This document shows, in pieces, positions 12,742 through 29,048 of a stretch of DNA of 60,000 bases (position 1 is the first letter of the stretch; each line of letters opens with the position of its first letter). Where the stretch lies: positions 11,741,742-11,801,741 of the forward strand of contig NC_135565.1 of NCBI RefSeq assembly GCF_964340395.1. Reading direction: 5' to 3'. Below the pieces are notes generated by a model. It ran no database searches. It was not told the origin of the DNA and worked only from the letters and a program-made list of their open reading frames with translations. Source of the DNA: Glandiceps talaboti. Its lineage: Eukaryota; Hemichordata; Enteropneusta; Spengelidae. The translations under genes were made by a program, and so were the position numbers.

Positions 12742-12826
<85 letters not shown>
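12742..12826. repeat. (AT)n microsatellite
   Basis: About 42 AT units, perfect except at the edges. Confidence 0.95.
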
Positions 12827-12829
<3 letters not shown>

Positions 12830-13046
12830 TCAGAATTCTAAATTTGACTCAAGCTAAGTGTGTATTTCATTCCCGATAAATCAACCACATTACCTAACTA
12901 CTTTCTTTAAAACGATCAGTAGATCACATGGGACTTCATCTAAAGTTTACAGTGTATTACTATTAGTAAAATATTGTGTAATAAAAATATCTTTTCAATA
13001 TATGAGGTAGATTTAACATGTAAATAGATACGTTTCTAACAGTGTA

Positions 13047-13047
<1 letters not shown>

Positions 13048-13080
<33 letters not shown>

Positions 13081-13087
13081 TATGTGA

Positions 13088-13172
<85 letters not shown>
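13048..13172. repeat. (GT)n-(AT)n compound microsatellite
   Basis: About 14 GT units, a short bridge, then about 40 AT units, just downstream of the PDHA stop codon (within the likely 3' UTR or flank). Confidence 0.95.
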
Positions 13173-13177
<5 letters not shown>

Positions 13178-13256
13178 AAAACCATCTTTTCAACACATTC
13201 AAACTGATCATTAATGTCCTGCCTAGAACAAACCATCTAGCCAAGGGGTAGCAATA

Positions 13257-18418
<5,162 letters not shown>

Positions 18419-18724
18419 AATCAGTGCTTGAACGTCACTATAAGCGCGTACAACTAGGAAAGATAATGTACATCCCAAAAAAGACTTGGAAGCCGAGAAC
18501 TTCAGCTGAAATGACCATGAGCGCCAAATATGTGGGTCGACGTTTAGAAATTCGGTGAGAGGTCATGATCGTGTAATGATTAGTCATCGTATATTAAATC
18601 AATGTCAAACGACGTGCTGGTGACAGGCGTCGGGTACCAGCAAGACGTGTTGGTGACCGGCGCCTGTCGGGAGACTCGGCCTCGTAATGATTATTAATAG
18701 CTTGTGCAGCGGCTCAATGGCTAG

Positions 18725-18736
18725 TACGCATGCGCA
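18725..18736 (-). promoter_or_regulatory. NRF-1-like site upstream of PDHA
   Basis: Read on the gene strand, TGCGCATGCGTA matches the palindromic NRF-1 consensus at 11 of 12 positions by my count. It lies about 310 bases upstream of the chosen PDHA start. NRF-1 controls many nuclear genes for mitochondrial proteins. The site is seen; its function is inferred. Confidence 0.35.
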
Positions 18737-18805
18737 TCGTATATACTACGCTCTATGCGATAAAAAATAGGTGGTTCACCCAGGGATGCATTGTGGCGCA
18801 ATGAC

Positions 18806-18817
18806 TATGCATGCGCG
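18806..18817 (-). promoter_or_regulatory. Second NRF-1-like site upstream of PDHA
   Basis: CGCGCATGCATA on the gene strand, a weaker match (about 10 of 12) some 390 bases upstream of the start and 80 bases from the first site. Confidence 0.25.
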
Positions 18818-18930
18818 TTCTATGAAGTCAGACTTCCGCTATTTTAGCCAAACTGGTGACTCCAAATTTTGAATCACACCGTTCCTCAACGAGCGAAAAC
18901 TAGCGAATGTGTCAAAATTATTCTAGTAGA

Positions 18931-20283
18931 TTGCCACATCCTTTTGGTTTGCCAAATAGTATAACACATCCTAGTGGTTTGACAAATGGTATAACACATC
19001 CCAGTGGATTGCCAAATAGTATAACACATCCCAGTGGATTGCCAAATAGCACAACACATCCCAGTGGATTGGCAAATAGCATAACACATCCCTGTGGATT
19101 GGCAAATAGCATAACACATCCCAGTGGATTGCCAAATAGTATAACACATCCCAGTGGATTGCCAACTAGTATAACACATCCCAGTGGATTGCCAAATAGC
19201 ATAACACATCCCAGTGGATTGCCAAATAGTATAACACATCCCAGTGGATTGCCAAAATGGTATAACACATCCCAGTGGATTGCCAAATAGTATAACACAT
19301 CCCAGTGGATTGCCAAATAGCACAACACATCCCAGTGGATTGCCAAATAGCATAACACATCTCAGTGGATTGCCAAATAGTATAACACATCACAGTGGAT
19401 TGACAAACAGCATAACACATCTCAGTGGATTGCCAAACAGTATACCACATCCCAGTGGATTGCCAAATAGCATAACACATCCCAGTGGATTGCCAAATAG
19501 TATAACACATCCCAGTGGATTGCCAAATAGCATAACACATCCCAGTGGATTGCCAAAATAGTATAACACATCCCAGTGGATTGCCAAAATAGTATAACAC
19601 ATCCAAGTGGATTGCCAAATAGCATAACACATCCCAGTGGATTGCCAAAATAGTATAACACATCCCAGTGGATTGCCAAATAGCATAATATATCCCAGTG
19701 GATTGCCAAATAGTATAACACATCCCTGTGGATTGGCAAATAGCATAACACATCCCAGTGGATTGCCAAATAGTATAACACATCCAAGTGGATTGCCAAA
19801 TAGCATAATATATCCCAGTGGATTGGCAAATAGTATAATATATCCCAGTGGATTGCCAAATAGTATAACATATCCCAGTGGATTGCCAAATAGCATAATA
19901 TATCCCAGTGGATTGCCAAATAGCATAATATATCCCAGTGGATTGCCAAATAGTGTAACATATCCCAGTGGATTGCCAAATAGCATAACACATCCCAGTG
20001 GATTGCCAAATAGCACAACACATCCCAGTGGATTGCCAAATAGCATAATATATCCCAGTGGATTGCCAAATAGTATAACATATCCCAGTGGATTGCCAAA
20101 TAGTATAACATATCCCAGTGGATTGCCAAATAGCATAACACATCCCAGTGGATTGCCAAATAGCACAACACATCTCAGTGGATTGCCAAATAGTATAACA
20201 TATCCCAGTGGCTTGCCAAATAGCATAACGCATCCCATTGGTTTGCCAAATAGTATAACATATCCCAGTGGTTTGCCAAATAA
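18931..20283. repeat. 30-bp minisatellite, about 45 units
   Basis: Head-to-tail units of 30 bases built around ATCCCAGTGGATTGCCAAAT. Most variants are point changes (ACACATC or ATATATC, AGT or AGC); at least four units have a one-base insertion (near 19256, 19557, 19588 and 19650). The edge units are more diverged (CCTTTTGGTTTG at the left, CATTGGTTTG at the right), the usual pattern of an array growing from inside. Because 30 is divisible by three, several frames on both strands stay open, giving repeat proteins of up to 403 codons. I do not call a gene: no start context, splice support or known domain is present. Confidence 0.95.
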
Positions 20284-21578
20284 AATGTATGTCTTCACCA
20301 TAATTTTTAAATTGACTGTAAAAGTTAAGTTTCATTTGTTGCCAATTTAAATTCATTCTCCGAAAATTGGTCGCCAAGTATTATCTCTAATGATTGCATT
20401 TTCTAATTGAAAATAATGTAAAACTATTAATATACTACATGTAAAATATGACACTTAACGATAAACTATATAACTATATGCTGTTTATTAACGACCACTA
20501 TCAATAAAATCAAAGATTTTAATACACATACTTGCAGAAGAAGAATGTCAGTGAGCTTATAATTCAACCAGACGCCGGAATCTAGTTTTTTTTAAAGTCT
20601 TCATCATCTATTTCCCCAAGAATTTGATGCCACATTTCCAAACTATGTGTTGAATTATGATAAATACAATTATTAAATACGAAAAATTCAATTTGCCGGG
20701 CAGAATTTTTTTTTACACTGTCAATAAATTCAGTTATGAACTTGAATAGTCCTTGTGATATTAGAAAAGCTATTGATTGACATCAAATTTGTATACTTAG
20801 CCCTCTCTAAATATTTGTAAATCCAGTGAGTATTCAAACGATTTTTTCAAAATCATGTAATTAACCACATGAAGGCTGTGAAATCTTCCGAACAATCATT
20901 AGATTTATGATCAATCACATAATTCATAATCTGTAATCATATGATTAATGTCAGTGTGTTAAAATCACATGATTACTCATCATATTTTCAAACCAATGAA
21001 ATAATTACGTTAATGTGAATTTAAAATCTTTAGTCAAAGTATAATTATTTTGCAAATAAATAGTGAATTTTTGAGAGGAAAGTTTATTTCAAATTGGATG
21101 GAATATGGTCATTGATCAAGCTTAATTAATTCAGAGTTAGACATTACAGACAAGTATCATTGACCAATACTCTATTGGGTTGCCTTGGCGCTATTGATTC
21201 TTGATGATAGAAGAGTACCTCTGTTACAACATGATTAAACATCAATGGATGTACACATTGTGGTATTGCAGTGTAAGGGAGAACTCTGTTTTTAGAATTT
21301 GAAATGATGATGATGATGAGTACATGGGGAGGAGTACATACCCTTGCCTCGATGATGATGCATGTTCTGCTCCATCGGTTGGGTTTAAAACCATCTCTTT
21401 GTTACTGATAATTGTTACTATAGATAAATGAGACAAACATTATGAAAATCTTACAGTTTTGATTCGAACTGTTTGTTTATTATTGACAAATAAGAGAGTT
21501 ACATAGGACGTTCAGATTGCAAATGTGAGTTATACTCTAAGGTAGCCTGTTTGTGGTGCTTAAAAGATATATACATTG

Positions 21579-21587
<9 letters not shown>
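20284..21587. other. AT-rich intergenic sequence, nothing recognised
   Basis: Low-complexity AT-rich DNA with a small (GAT)n at about 21306-21320. No gene or transposon remnant can be named. Confidence 0.4.
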
Positions 21588-21643
<56 letters not shown>

Positions 21644-21717
21644 GGTTAGTTGGTTGGTTGGTTGGTTGGTTGGTTGGTTGGTTGGTTGGTTGGTTGGTTG
21701 GTTGGTTGGTTGGTTGT
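21588..21717. repeat. (TAGT)n-(TGGT)n compound microsatellite
   Basis: About 14 GTTA units pass into about 17 GGTT units through one mixed segment. The transition looks like one substitution that then spread. Confidence 0.95.
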
Positions 21718-22733
21718 GCCTCCGAGCCACATGCATTTGTTTCCTAAGATACGTACGTTTCAGAAACAATAAATTATCGATAATATTGAGATATTAGGCA
21801 GATAATATATGGAAAGAGTAAAATAAAAAGAGGTACTAGGTGTACGTCCATACATTGCGAAAAATAAACAAAGGCTTAGAGTCGACTAACTTGCTAAGTA
21901 GGGACTCCTTATCTGTAAAAAAAAAAAAAAAAAAAAGATGATGACTTTTGTTACCTGTTTCACCAGCCCATTGGAATTTCCTTTTCTTCCCTATGTTCAA
22001 CAAAACAAAGTACTAGTACATTGTTTATTAATGACTAATTTCTCATATAGATCTACTACATCTGTGTTGGTAAACTAATCTAGCAAATTAAACTTTTGTT
22101 CGAAACACACACATTGAAAATTATTCCCTGGAAGTTGTGACTGTTAAGGGAGTGTGGGGTCCACGCATGCAGGCCGATTTAATTTGGAAAGCAAAATGTC
22201 CTCTACGGCCCTGTTCAAAAACTTAAATATAACATGAACTCTCGATAATGCAATGAATCCATATTTCTCCTTTGGAGTATAGAATGGGGTTCCATCTTTT
22301 ATTCTCTTTTCAAACATCTATACGCTGGAAACAATCAGTGGTTCTACCATTTGACATGATCCGAGGTGAATATTATGGGATATATGATGTATTCCCATCT
22401 GGTAGTCCAACTTCTGTCAAACAGATAAAAAAACTATTTTGTCCTCAAATTTCAATGTTTCATTCTCAAGCATTAATGTTTTATGCTGTCTAAAAAGACA
22501 TGATTACTTCCTGGAATATGACAATGTTTAAAGCGAGTTATCAGAGATGAGACAAAGCATGAAGGTGAACATGACAATTGATAGAAGTAAATTATTAACA
22601 CTGTACCTTTTTGCAAGCAAAAAATGTTAAGGGTCAAAGACTAAATCTAAGGTCTGTCAGAAACACACTATGTTTTATTTGGCTTTACCTGAATTACTTT
22701 GTGCACTCTTGTATTTTCATTTCCTTTGCTTTG
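21718..22733. other. Intergenic sequence with a poly-A run
   Basis: A run of about 18 A lies near 21919-21936. The 73-codon frame at 22272-22493 is not recognised and has no supporting features. Confidence 0.4.
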
Positions 22734-23057
22734 TTAAGTTTGTATTGGACTCAATGGCAGGCCATCAATGCTGTCCCTTGGCAGCTTGCTCTTCAGTTCT
22801 TCACATAACGCTGATATTTTTCTGTTGGCACTGTCTAGAACTTCTTCATTAGTAAGAATATATGTCACATTCGTCAAAGTGTCCATTTTGAAATATGTAT
22901 GCAATAATGACATTTTACTTCGAAATCTGATGAAAATTGATGATCATCTGAAAAATGTTGACAGAGTCAACAGAACGTGTATGTGAACGGCCTTGCAGGC
23001 TGCAGTTGTGCTCTTCTTTTCTCGTTTATTTTCATTGAATTCCTCAGGCATTGGCAC

Positions 23058-23226
23058 ATAATAAATCAGTTATTATCCGATATCACCTCTTCATTCACCG
23101 TATTGGCGTGAGTTCCATTTCTGCAATGTGACACTCATCGAATGACTCGTATCACAATGCCGAAACGGCTCTGACAATGATATGATGGACAAAGAGGTGA
23201 TATCAGGTAACAACCTCATATTATTA
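23058..23226. mobile_element. MITE-like element copy 1
   Basis: The ends are inverted: GTTATTATCCGATATCACCT at the left and AGGTGATATCAGGTAACAAC at the right. About 170 bases long, without coding capacity. It lies between the transposase-like exons. Confidence 0.6.
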
Positions 23227-24887
23227 TGGCTTTAAGTATATGGTATGCATACTATACATGTACATGTACCTGATGTGCTGGCAATCATTTGTCTTCAATG
23301 TAACTTCGAAGTTGTCTATGTGTTTTCCATAGCCTAGACATTTTAAAGTCATTCAATGCTTGGATGTATTTAGCAACAGTGTCTGCATGAGCTATTTTCC
23401 GTAGTCGAGCAAGCACTTCATTGTTATTCTTTGCAGCAGACGTCCACCTTTGCCATGCTTGCTCTCTATGGTCTCTAAGTCACACAGGTATACTTTGCTT
23501 TCTAAATGAAGATGGACAAAAGGTATGTAATCTATTATTACTATAGAAGAATAAATTGTCACAATAGAACTTGTCTATAATTTGGGTTTTTGATAAGACT
23601 CGGGGGCTTCTGGAGGTAAGATATATATCTGGAAGGTGGAGTATGCATGCATACCTCGAAAATGATGACCAAGTGTGAGCGATGTCGATATTTGTGACAA
23701 AATGCAAAATTTACCTTCAAGGTATATATCTACCATCTACTTATCGAATGAAATAACAGGTTTTTAGTCTTCAACGGACACCACCCGTAAGGGACGTACA
23801 CATGTACATTAGGCTATGTCCATCCATCATATAAACGTCACTTTGTTTTGTGATATACTGACCACAGGGACACAGACAGACAAGCACACACACTGAGGCG
23901 GAAGCATAACATAACGCTCTCACAGGGGAGGTAAAAATGCAATCCCTTTACTTACCAGGAAAAACATTTTCCAGTGCATTTATTTCTGCATCAGAAAAGT
24001 CAACTATAAAATGCATTGGGATCACAATTCCAGGATTTTATTATATCCAATGCCTCACTGATATATCTTCATATTCTGGTACAAAAGATCCAACAATCGA
24101 ATAATCGGTGTTTGCCTTTGTACATAAAAAGTGGAAGAGCATATTTTGTTGTCTTGTATGTAGCATCCAAAAGTACAATTTCATTTCCATACTTGTTCAG
24201 CAATTCCCTCTGCCATTTGGTTTGATGTGTGGATAGAATCCCATTAGTACCACGTAGCGTGACTTCGTCATCTATTTCATTTGTGTTATCATCATTGGAC
24301 TCTGAGTTATTGCCTTTGCGATAAAAATAGTTGTCGTCATTGTTCTTTAACTTCCATTCATCAATCTTCTCAGAAAGGTTTTCTGCATCAATCTTAGATT
24401 TAACGCCCTTCATCCGAGTTGTACATATATGGTTATGGATGTGACTAGTTGTAGGGAAGAAACGTCGATTGCTATTCTTGGGTGGTGTTGTCTCCTTAAA
24501 TATGTCTGTTTTGACATAATGATTGATGTGGCGTTTCATTTCAGAAACCCTAGTAACACCCTCATGTACAAGGCTGACAATCTTGTCGATGACTCCAACA
24601 TTGGTTGGCAGTGCGATTTCTGCATTCTATGAAAAACAATGGATTTTGTCATGTCATGCCATGTCATGTCATACCATTGTATTTAATTTTCAGATGCTCA
24701 TCTTTTGTAGCATAACTATATTTACAACAGAATTTCCGTCCACAAAAGAGTTTGATTTTATGTTTGTATTATATATCAAATACAGTAAGTTTGCTCAATA
24801 TAGAAAAAGTACAGAGTTGATTTCGTTCAGTACCATAATGTGCAAACCACTACTCCACCATCACTTAATTACTCCATTGAAAACAGG

Positions 24888-25045
24888 AATATGATATATC
24901 ATTTATTACCTGATACCACCGCTTCATTTGTCATTACACCATTTATGCCATTTCTGCAATGTCTCATGGCTGTCATTTTGCAGAAATAGCACACACGGCG
25001 ATTAAATGAATAGAGAGGTGATATAGTGCAATGTATAACCTTATA
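24888..25045. mobile_element. MITE-like element copy 2
   Basis: Similar termini (TTATTACCTGATACCACCGC at the left, GAGAGGTGATATAG at the right) and a shared interior (TGCCATTTCTGCAATGT). It sits in the intron between the first two transposase-like exons. A third terminus, ATATCATATCAGGTAATAAC, lies at about 25249-25268. Confidence 0.55.
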
Positions 25046-25592
25046 AGTTATAAGGCTATGCCCACTTCAATCATTCTTGATGATGATGTTTAAAATATTA
25101 CTTCTGATATGGAGTGCTATACGTCATGATATATTCGGTAAACGTCATCAGAAAACACTCCGCTGATTAAAATATCGCGTATAGCCACAACAATTTGGAT
25201 TTTTTTTAAACAAGTAAATTGTGAGGAAAATATTCATACGATGAACAAAGATATCATATCAGGTAATAACCTCATATTATTTATTACTTTCAGAGATAAA
25301 GTTAAATTATTGAATCTGTGAGATGACCTACATGTATCAAATATGGATGAGGTAATCAAGAGGTGTTACACATTTCAGCAGTGCCATAGTTGAGTGACAT
25401 TCTATACAAGACTTTTAAAACATCACAGCAGATCTAGGAGAATTTCATTACCTCGCCAGTCAGGTGGTATTTATGATGTTCGTCGTGTGGTAAAGTAATA
25501 TACATGGTTGTTTCATGTTCAGGAATAGTGTTTATGTATTGCTTTTGTGAATTTGCAACCATGTTCTTTTGCCATGTTTTGTTGGAAGTTAT

Positions 25593-26089
25593 CTAAATAA
25601 TTAAATAATTAATAGCCATTCATTAATAACTATCATTGTCTTATCTAACAAAGTGCCTGGAAAGTGATTTGTCAAGTTTTCTACCAATATGACGTAAATG
25701 GCTCAATTAGTTCCACCAAAGTCAAATGGTTTGATTTGCATTCCGTAAAAAATTCCGTACAAAAACAAAGAGTTCTACAAAGTACATTAAAAATAAGAGG
25801 GAAGTTTGTCTATCCTAGGCAAACAAACTGAAACACTATGATGGTACAAATTCAGCACAAACTGAATTACGATGACATATGATCCAAAATCTTAGTTTGC
25901 CAACTGGGAGTAAACGATCATGAAGCTGTAAATATGAACAACTCATTGGAATCAAGTACCTATATGCATCTTGTAATGGACGTAAAATACATGCTGGTAA
26001 TTTATGTGTGTTCATGTATATAATAGCACAGGGAAAAGGGCGAATAATTTGAGATTACCTAATTTACCGTAAATTGGTTGACTTGCAGT
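25593..26089. other. Intergenic sequence, nothing recognised
   Basis: AT-rich DNA with no supported gene or repeat. Confidence 0.4.
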
Positions 26090-26378
26090 CAGGATCCTAA
26101 AGTTGATTCATGCTCAGTATATATTTCATTCTCAATAAATTAACTAGGTGCACATTATGAACCTATCTACGTTCATTTAAACAACTGTATGTTCTATCAA
26201 TAGATCACATGGGACTAGTCTGATACATGAGGTATATTTAATATGTAAATATTTTAATTTCTAAATGTGTATTAGTATATATGTATTTTGTAATAACACA
26301 ATTTTTTCACTATCTTCAAACTGCAAATCAGTAATGTCCTGCCTAGCACAAACCATCTAGCCAATGACTAGCAATTAA
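26090..26378. repeat. Duplicate of PDHA 3' flanking sequence
   Basis: It aligns with 12838-13256, without the microsatellites: TAGATCACATGGGACT, TATGAGGTA, GTAATGTCCTGCCTAG and ACAAACCATCTAGCCAA occur in the same order. The match stops at GCAATTAA, next to where the PDHA stop codon would begin, and the poly-G element starts immediately after. Confidence 0.7.
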
Positions 26379-29048
26379 CCAGGGGGGGGGGGGGACGACG
26401 ATGCCAGTCACGTGACACGCTATCGCGTCAGCGCAATGAAGCTCATTCAGTATTGATACACTGTCGAGTGCACTTCCTGCCTACCCCTAGCACTGTGTAC
26501 TGCTGGATACAAATTCGCTGTTGACAGCAGATTGACAAGGTACGTACATTTTCACGTTTCATACGTTTTAAATTCGTCTTTCCTTTATTTTTGCCATCGT
26601 AATTTATTATGTGTACTGATACCAAATCAGATCGAAAAGTATTCAGCGACGTGACCGTGTATACCGTACCGTACGTGTACATGCCGGCCTGCAGTTCATT
26701 GTATTTGTAGTTCGGTACGGTAGGTCGCGGTCGCGTTTTTACCAAAATGAAAAAAGCACATGGATATTCCATTTTCTAGAATCAACTTCAAGGCAGCATT
26801 TGTTGGATACCTACATGTCCATTGATAATTAATGACTGTGATAGTTGTGACATTCAACGTCCAGCAAGCGACGTCTACGTCTAGTACGCTAGTGTGCAAG
26901 CTCGAGGTCAGGTACGTGATCAGTGCACTACGCCTGGCATAACGTACCGCACCCGGTCTAACGCCCATAAGTTTACGTTCTTTCTGCGTTCTCTGTCTTG
27001 CCGTACTTACTGAAAAATGAAGTTTCACTCGTGTCGACAAGTAAACTATGTAGTTGTTTAACATTTTTACATGTGTATTGTTTCAGATACGTGCTGTTCC
27101 CAGTGAAATGAAACTGGTTGTGCCTTCGACGCATTTCTTGCAGAGAGTGTGACGTGAGGAGTACTCCCGTAAGAAATTTTATATGTGATCTCTGTATCCA
27201 GGGTGGCCCTAGTTATACGACAATGACACGAAAAAATGAATTATATAAAATAAAATAAAAATGTGAGATTTACGGTGTTTTTTTGTATTTATAACAGCAT
27301 TTCTGGCAAAGTGGTTTGTTCGAAAGTGTATGGTACTATTACTAGTACAACGTTACATTAGGGGTAGACCATTCGATATCCTGGGGGGGGGGGCTTGGAA
27401 GATTGGTGGAGAGTCATTATTTTTTTCCCCACCTGCTTGCATGAGAATTATTTTTTTTCTCCTTCGCCTATGCTGGCAACTTTTTTTTTCTTTGCTTCTT
27501 TGAGATATCCGGATTTTTTTTACGTCAACGTTGAACGCCTACATTTGTTGCCACAATTTTCTGTTTGGTTTTCACACAGGGTAATTCAGAGAGTAAAAAG
27601 ATGATGTTCTATCACACACAGATTTTATTTAGAAAACTACATATTTCATACATATTTGATTTTCAATTAAATAAACATCATTGACAGTTTTTATGCCATG
27701 GTATGATGACACACTGAAAATACAAATCGGAAACTTGATTGGTGAGCTCAGACATTTAGATAGACCGGTCAGTTTCTCCAGCTTGGGGGGATGGGGGGTG
27801 TCAGTGTTATTTTCCATTGGGCCAACAAAAAGTCACTGACCCCATGAATAAAGTTTCATAGCATCTGACAGTAAGCTGTAGTGGAAGAGCTTTGAGACTG
27901 GAATATGTGTACCTCTTGTGTGTGTGTGTGTGAATGGGGGGGGGGGTTCTAGGGCCCTGGAGGATTTTTACTTCTAAAGGCAATGTTTCGGCCATTCACA
28001 GACACTTTCAGACAATAATTAAGTTCTTTTATAAACTATCCAATAGTGATAGTAATAGTATGAAGATTACTGTTACAAAACAGTCAAGTTCACTTTTGCC
28101 CCAAACGTTGCAAGATAAGTGAAGCACTGATTGTGAAACAGCCAAAAAATTACATATAACTAGTGTGGTAGCTAGGTAATACATGTATTATATGTATAAT
28201 TGTATGTATAGTTATGTTTGAACCCTTACATGAAGTAATATTTAAACCATTCATGAAAGAAACAGAGACAAAAACAAATATATATATGTACCACAGGCTA
28301 ACGAAACTGACTGGTCCCTGACGTGTTTGAAACTGTTTGTCATGATTTGACAAGTGTCCTGGTTGGAGAGGTACGAGCAGGTTGAACAGTATACTCAAAC
28401 CTGTGCATCATTTCCCTATCAAGATATTTTTTTTTTCTAGAAGCAGTGGTCCATCTTTTTTTTCCATCACCCACTCATATCCGGTTTTTTTTCCACTTGG
28501 CATCTTTTTTCCCCCCGAAATCTTCCAAGCCCCCCCCCCAGGATATCAAATGGTCCACCCCTTATAGGAATATGACGAGGCGTGCGTCGCCATCTTGAAA
28601 TTAAGACAGTTTCGACTAGTCTTTGACGCTGCCGTATAGTCATTATTCGTGGAGCATTTAGTGGTGGCAAGATATAACGTAAATATCATGAATCAAAATG
28701 TATAAATGTTGATTTTTTTCATTGAATACATGGTGTTCTTCTGTGAAAAAACCATCGGAAAATGGCGTTCGTCGAAAGCTCTGACTAAGTAGTTTGACCT
28801 GTCTCCTGCATTCGAACATAAATAATTTCACAACTGGACGTTTTTGATATTATTTAAGCAGTTTGGGATGATGCTTTATAGCTTTACAATAAATGTGGAA
28901 TTTATCTTGAGAAATTATTTACATATACACTCAAAATTCATTGAAAAACGGGAAATACTCGCTTGTACTAAGTTGTAGTGCAGCGGGGTCACGCTCTATT
29001 GTTCTAGGGGTCAAACCATATCACGTGGTAGGTATCGTCCCCCCCTGG
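26379..29048. mobile_element. Poly-G-terminated inverted-repeat element, copy 1
   Basis: An element of about 2.67 kb. The left end reads CCAGG(G)n then GACGATGCCAGTCACGTGA; the right end in reverse complement reads CCAGG(G)n then ACGATACC and CACGTGATATGG, so the ends are imperfect inverted repeats. Inside is a second inverted pair around poly-G/poly-C: GATATCCTGGGGGG...CTTGGAAGATT at about 27376-27402 and its complement at about 28524-28552. Short open frames (for example 109 codons at 26443-26772, minus) have no recognisable domain, so the element looks non-autonomous. Confidence 0.7.

Larger units (their letters stand above)
22734..25592 (-). pseudogene. MULE-type transposase-like gene, frameshifted pseudogene
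   Basis: Pieces in order on the minus strand: 25592-25452 (PEHETTMYITLPHDEHH), 24626-23956, 23501-23285, and a possible last exon 22886-22734. Junctions are GT-AG and in phase (GAG|AAT; CCTG|AA). The second exon carries the family signature WQRELLNKYGNEIVLLDATY, then YALPLF. After that the frame breaks (near 24130), recovers as GSFVPEYEDIS, breaks again, and recovers as DFSDAEINALENVFP. The next exon gives KVYLCD, breaks, then HREQAWQRW. This block order is that of the FAR1-like/MULE transposase domain seen in animal 'calcium-responsive transcription factor-like' proteins; LLDATYK and the later DFSDAE hold the expected catalytic Asp residues. At least three frameshifts make it non-functional. 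The SWIM zinc finger expected after the transposase domain is not seen. Confidence 0.75.

Noticed and set aside
18931-20283. CRISPR-like array
   Set aside because: Units are contiguous and nearly identical, without spacers, and the DNA is eukaryotic.
19166-20377. 403-codon minus-strand frame (repeating WQSTGM)
   Set aside because: It is a by-product of the 30-bp minisatellite; other frames on both strands are equally open and there is no domain or gene context.
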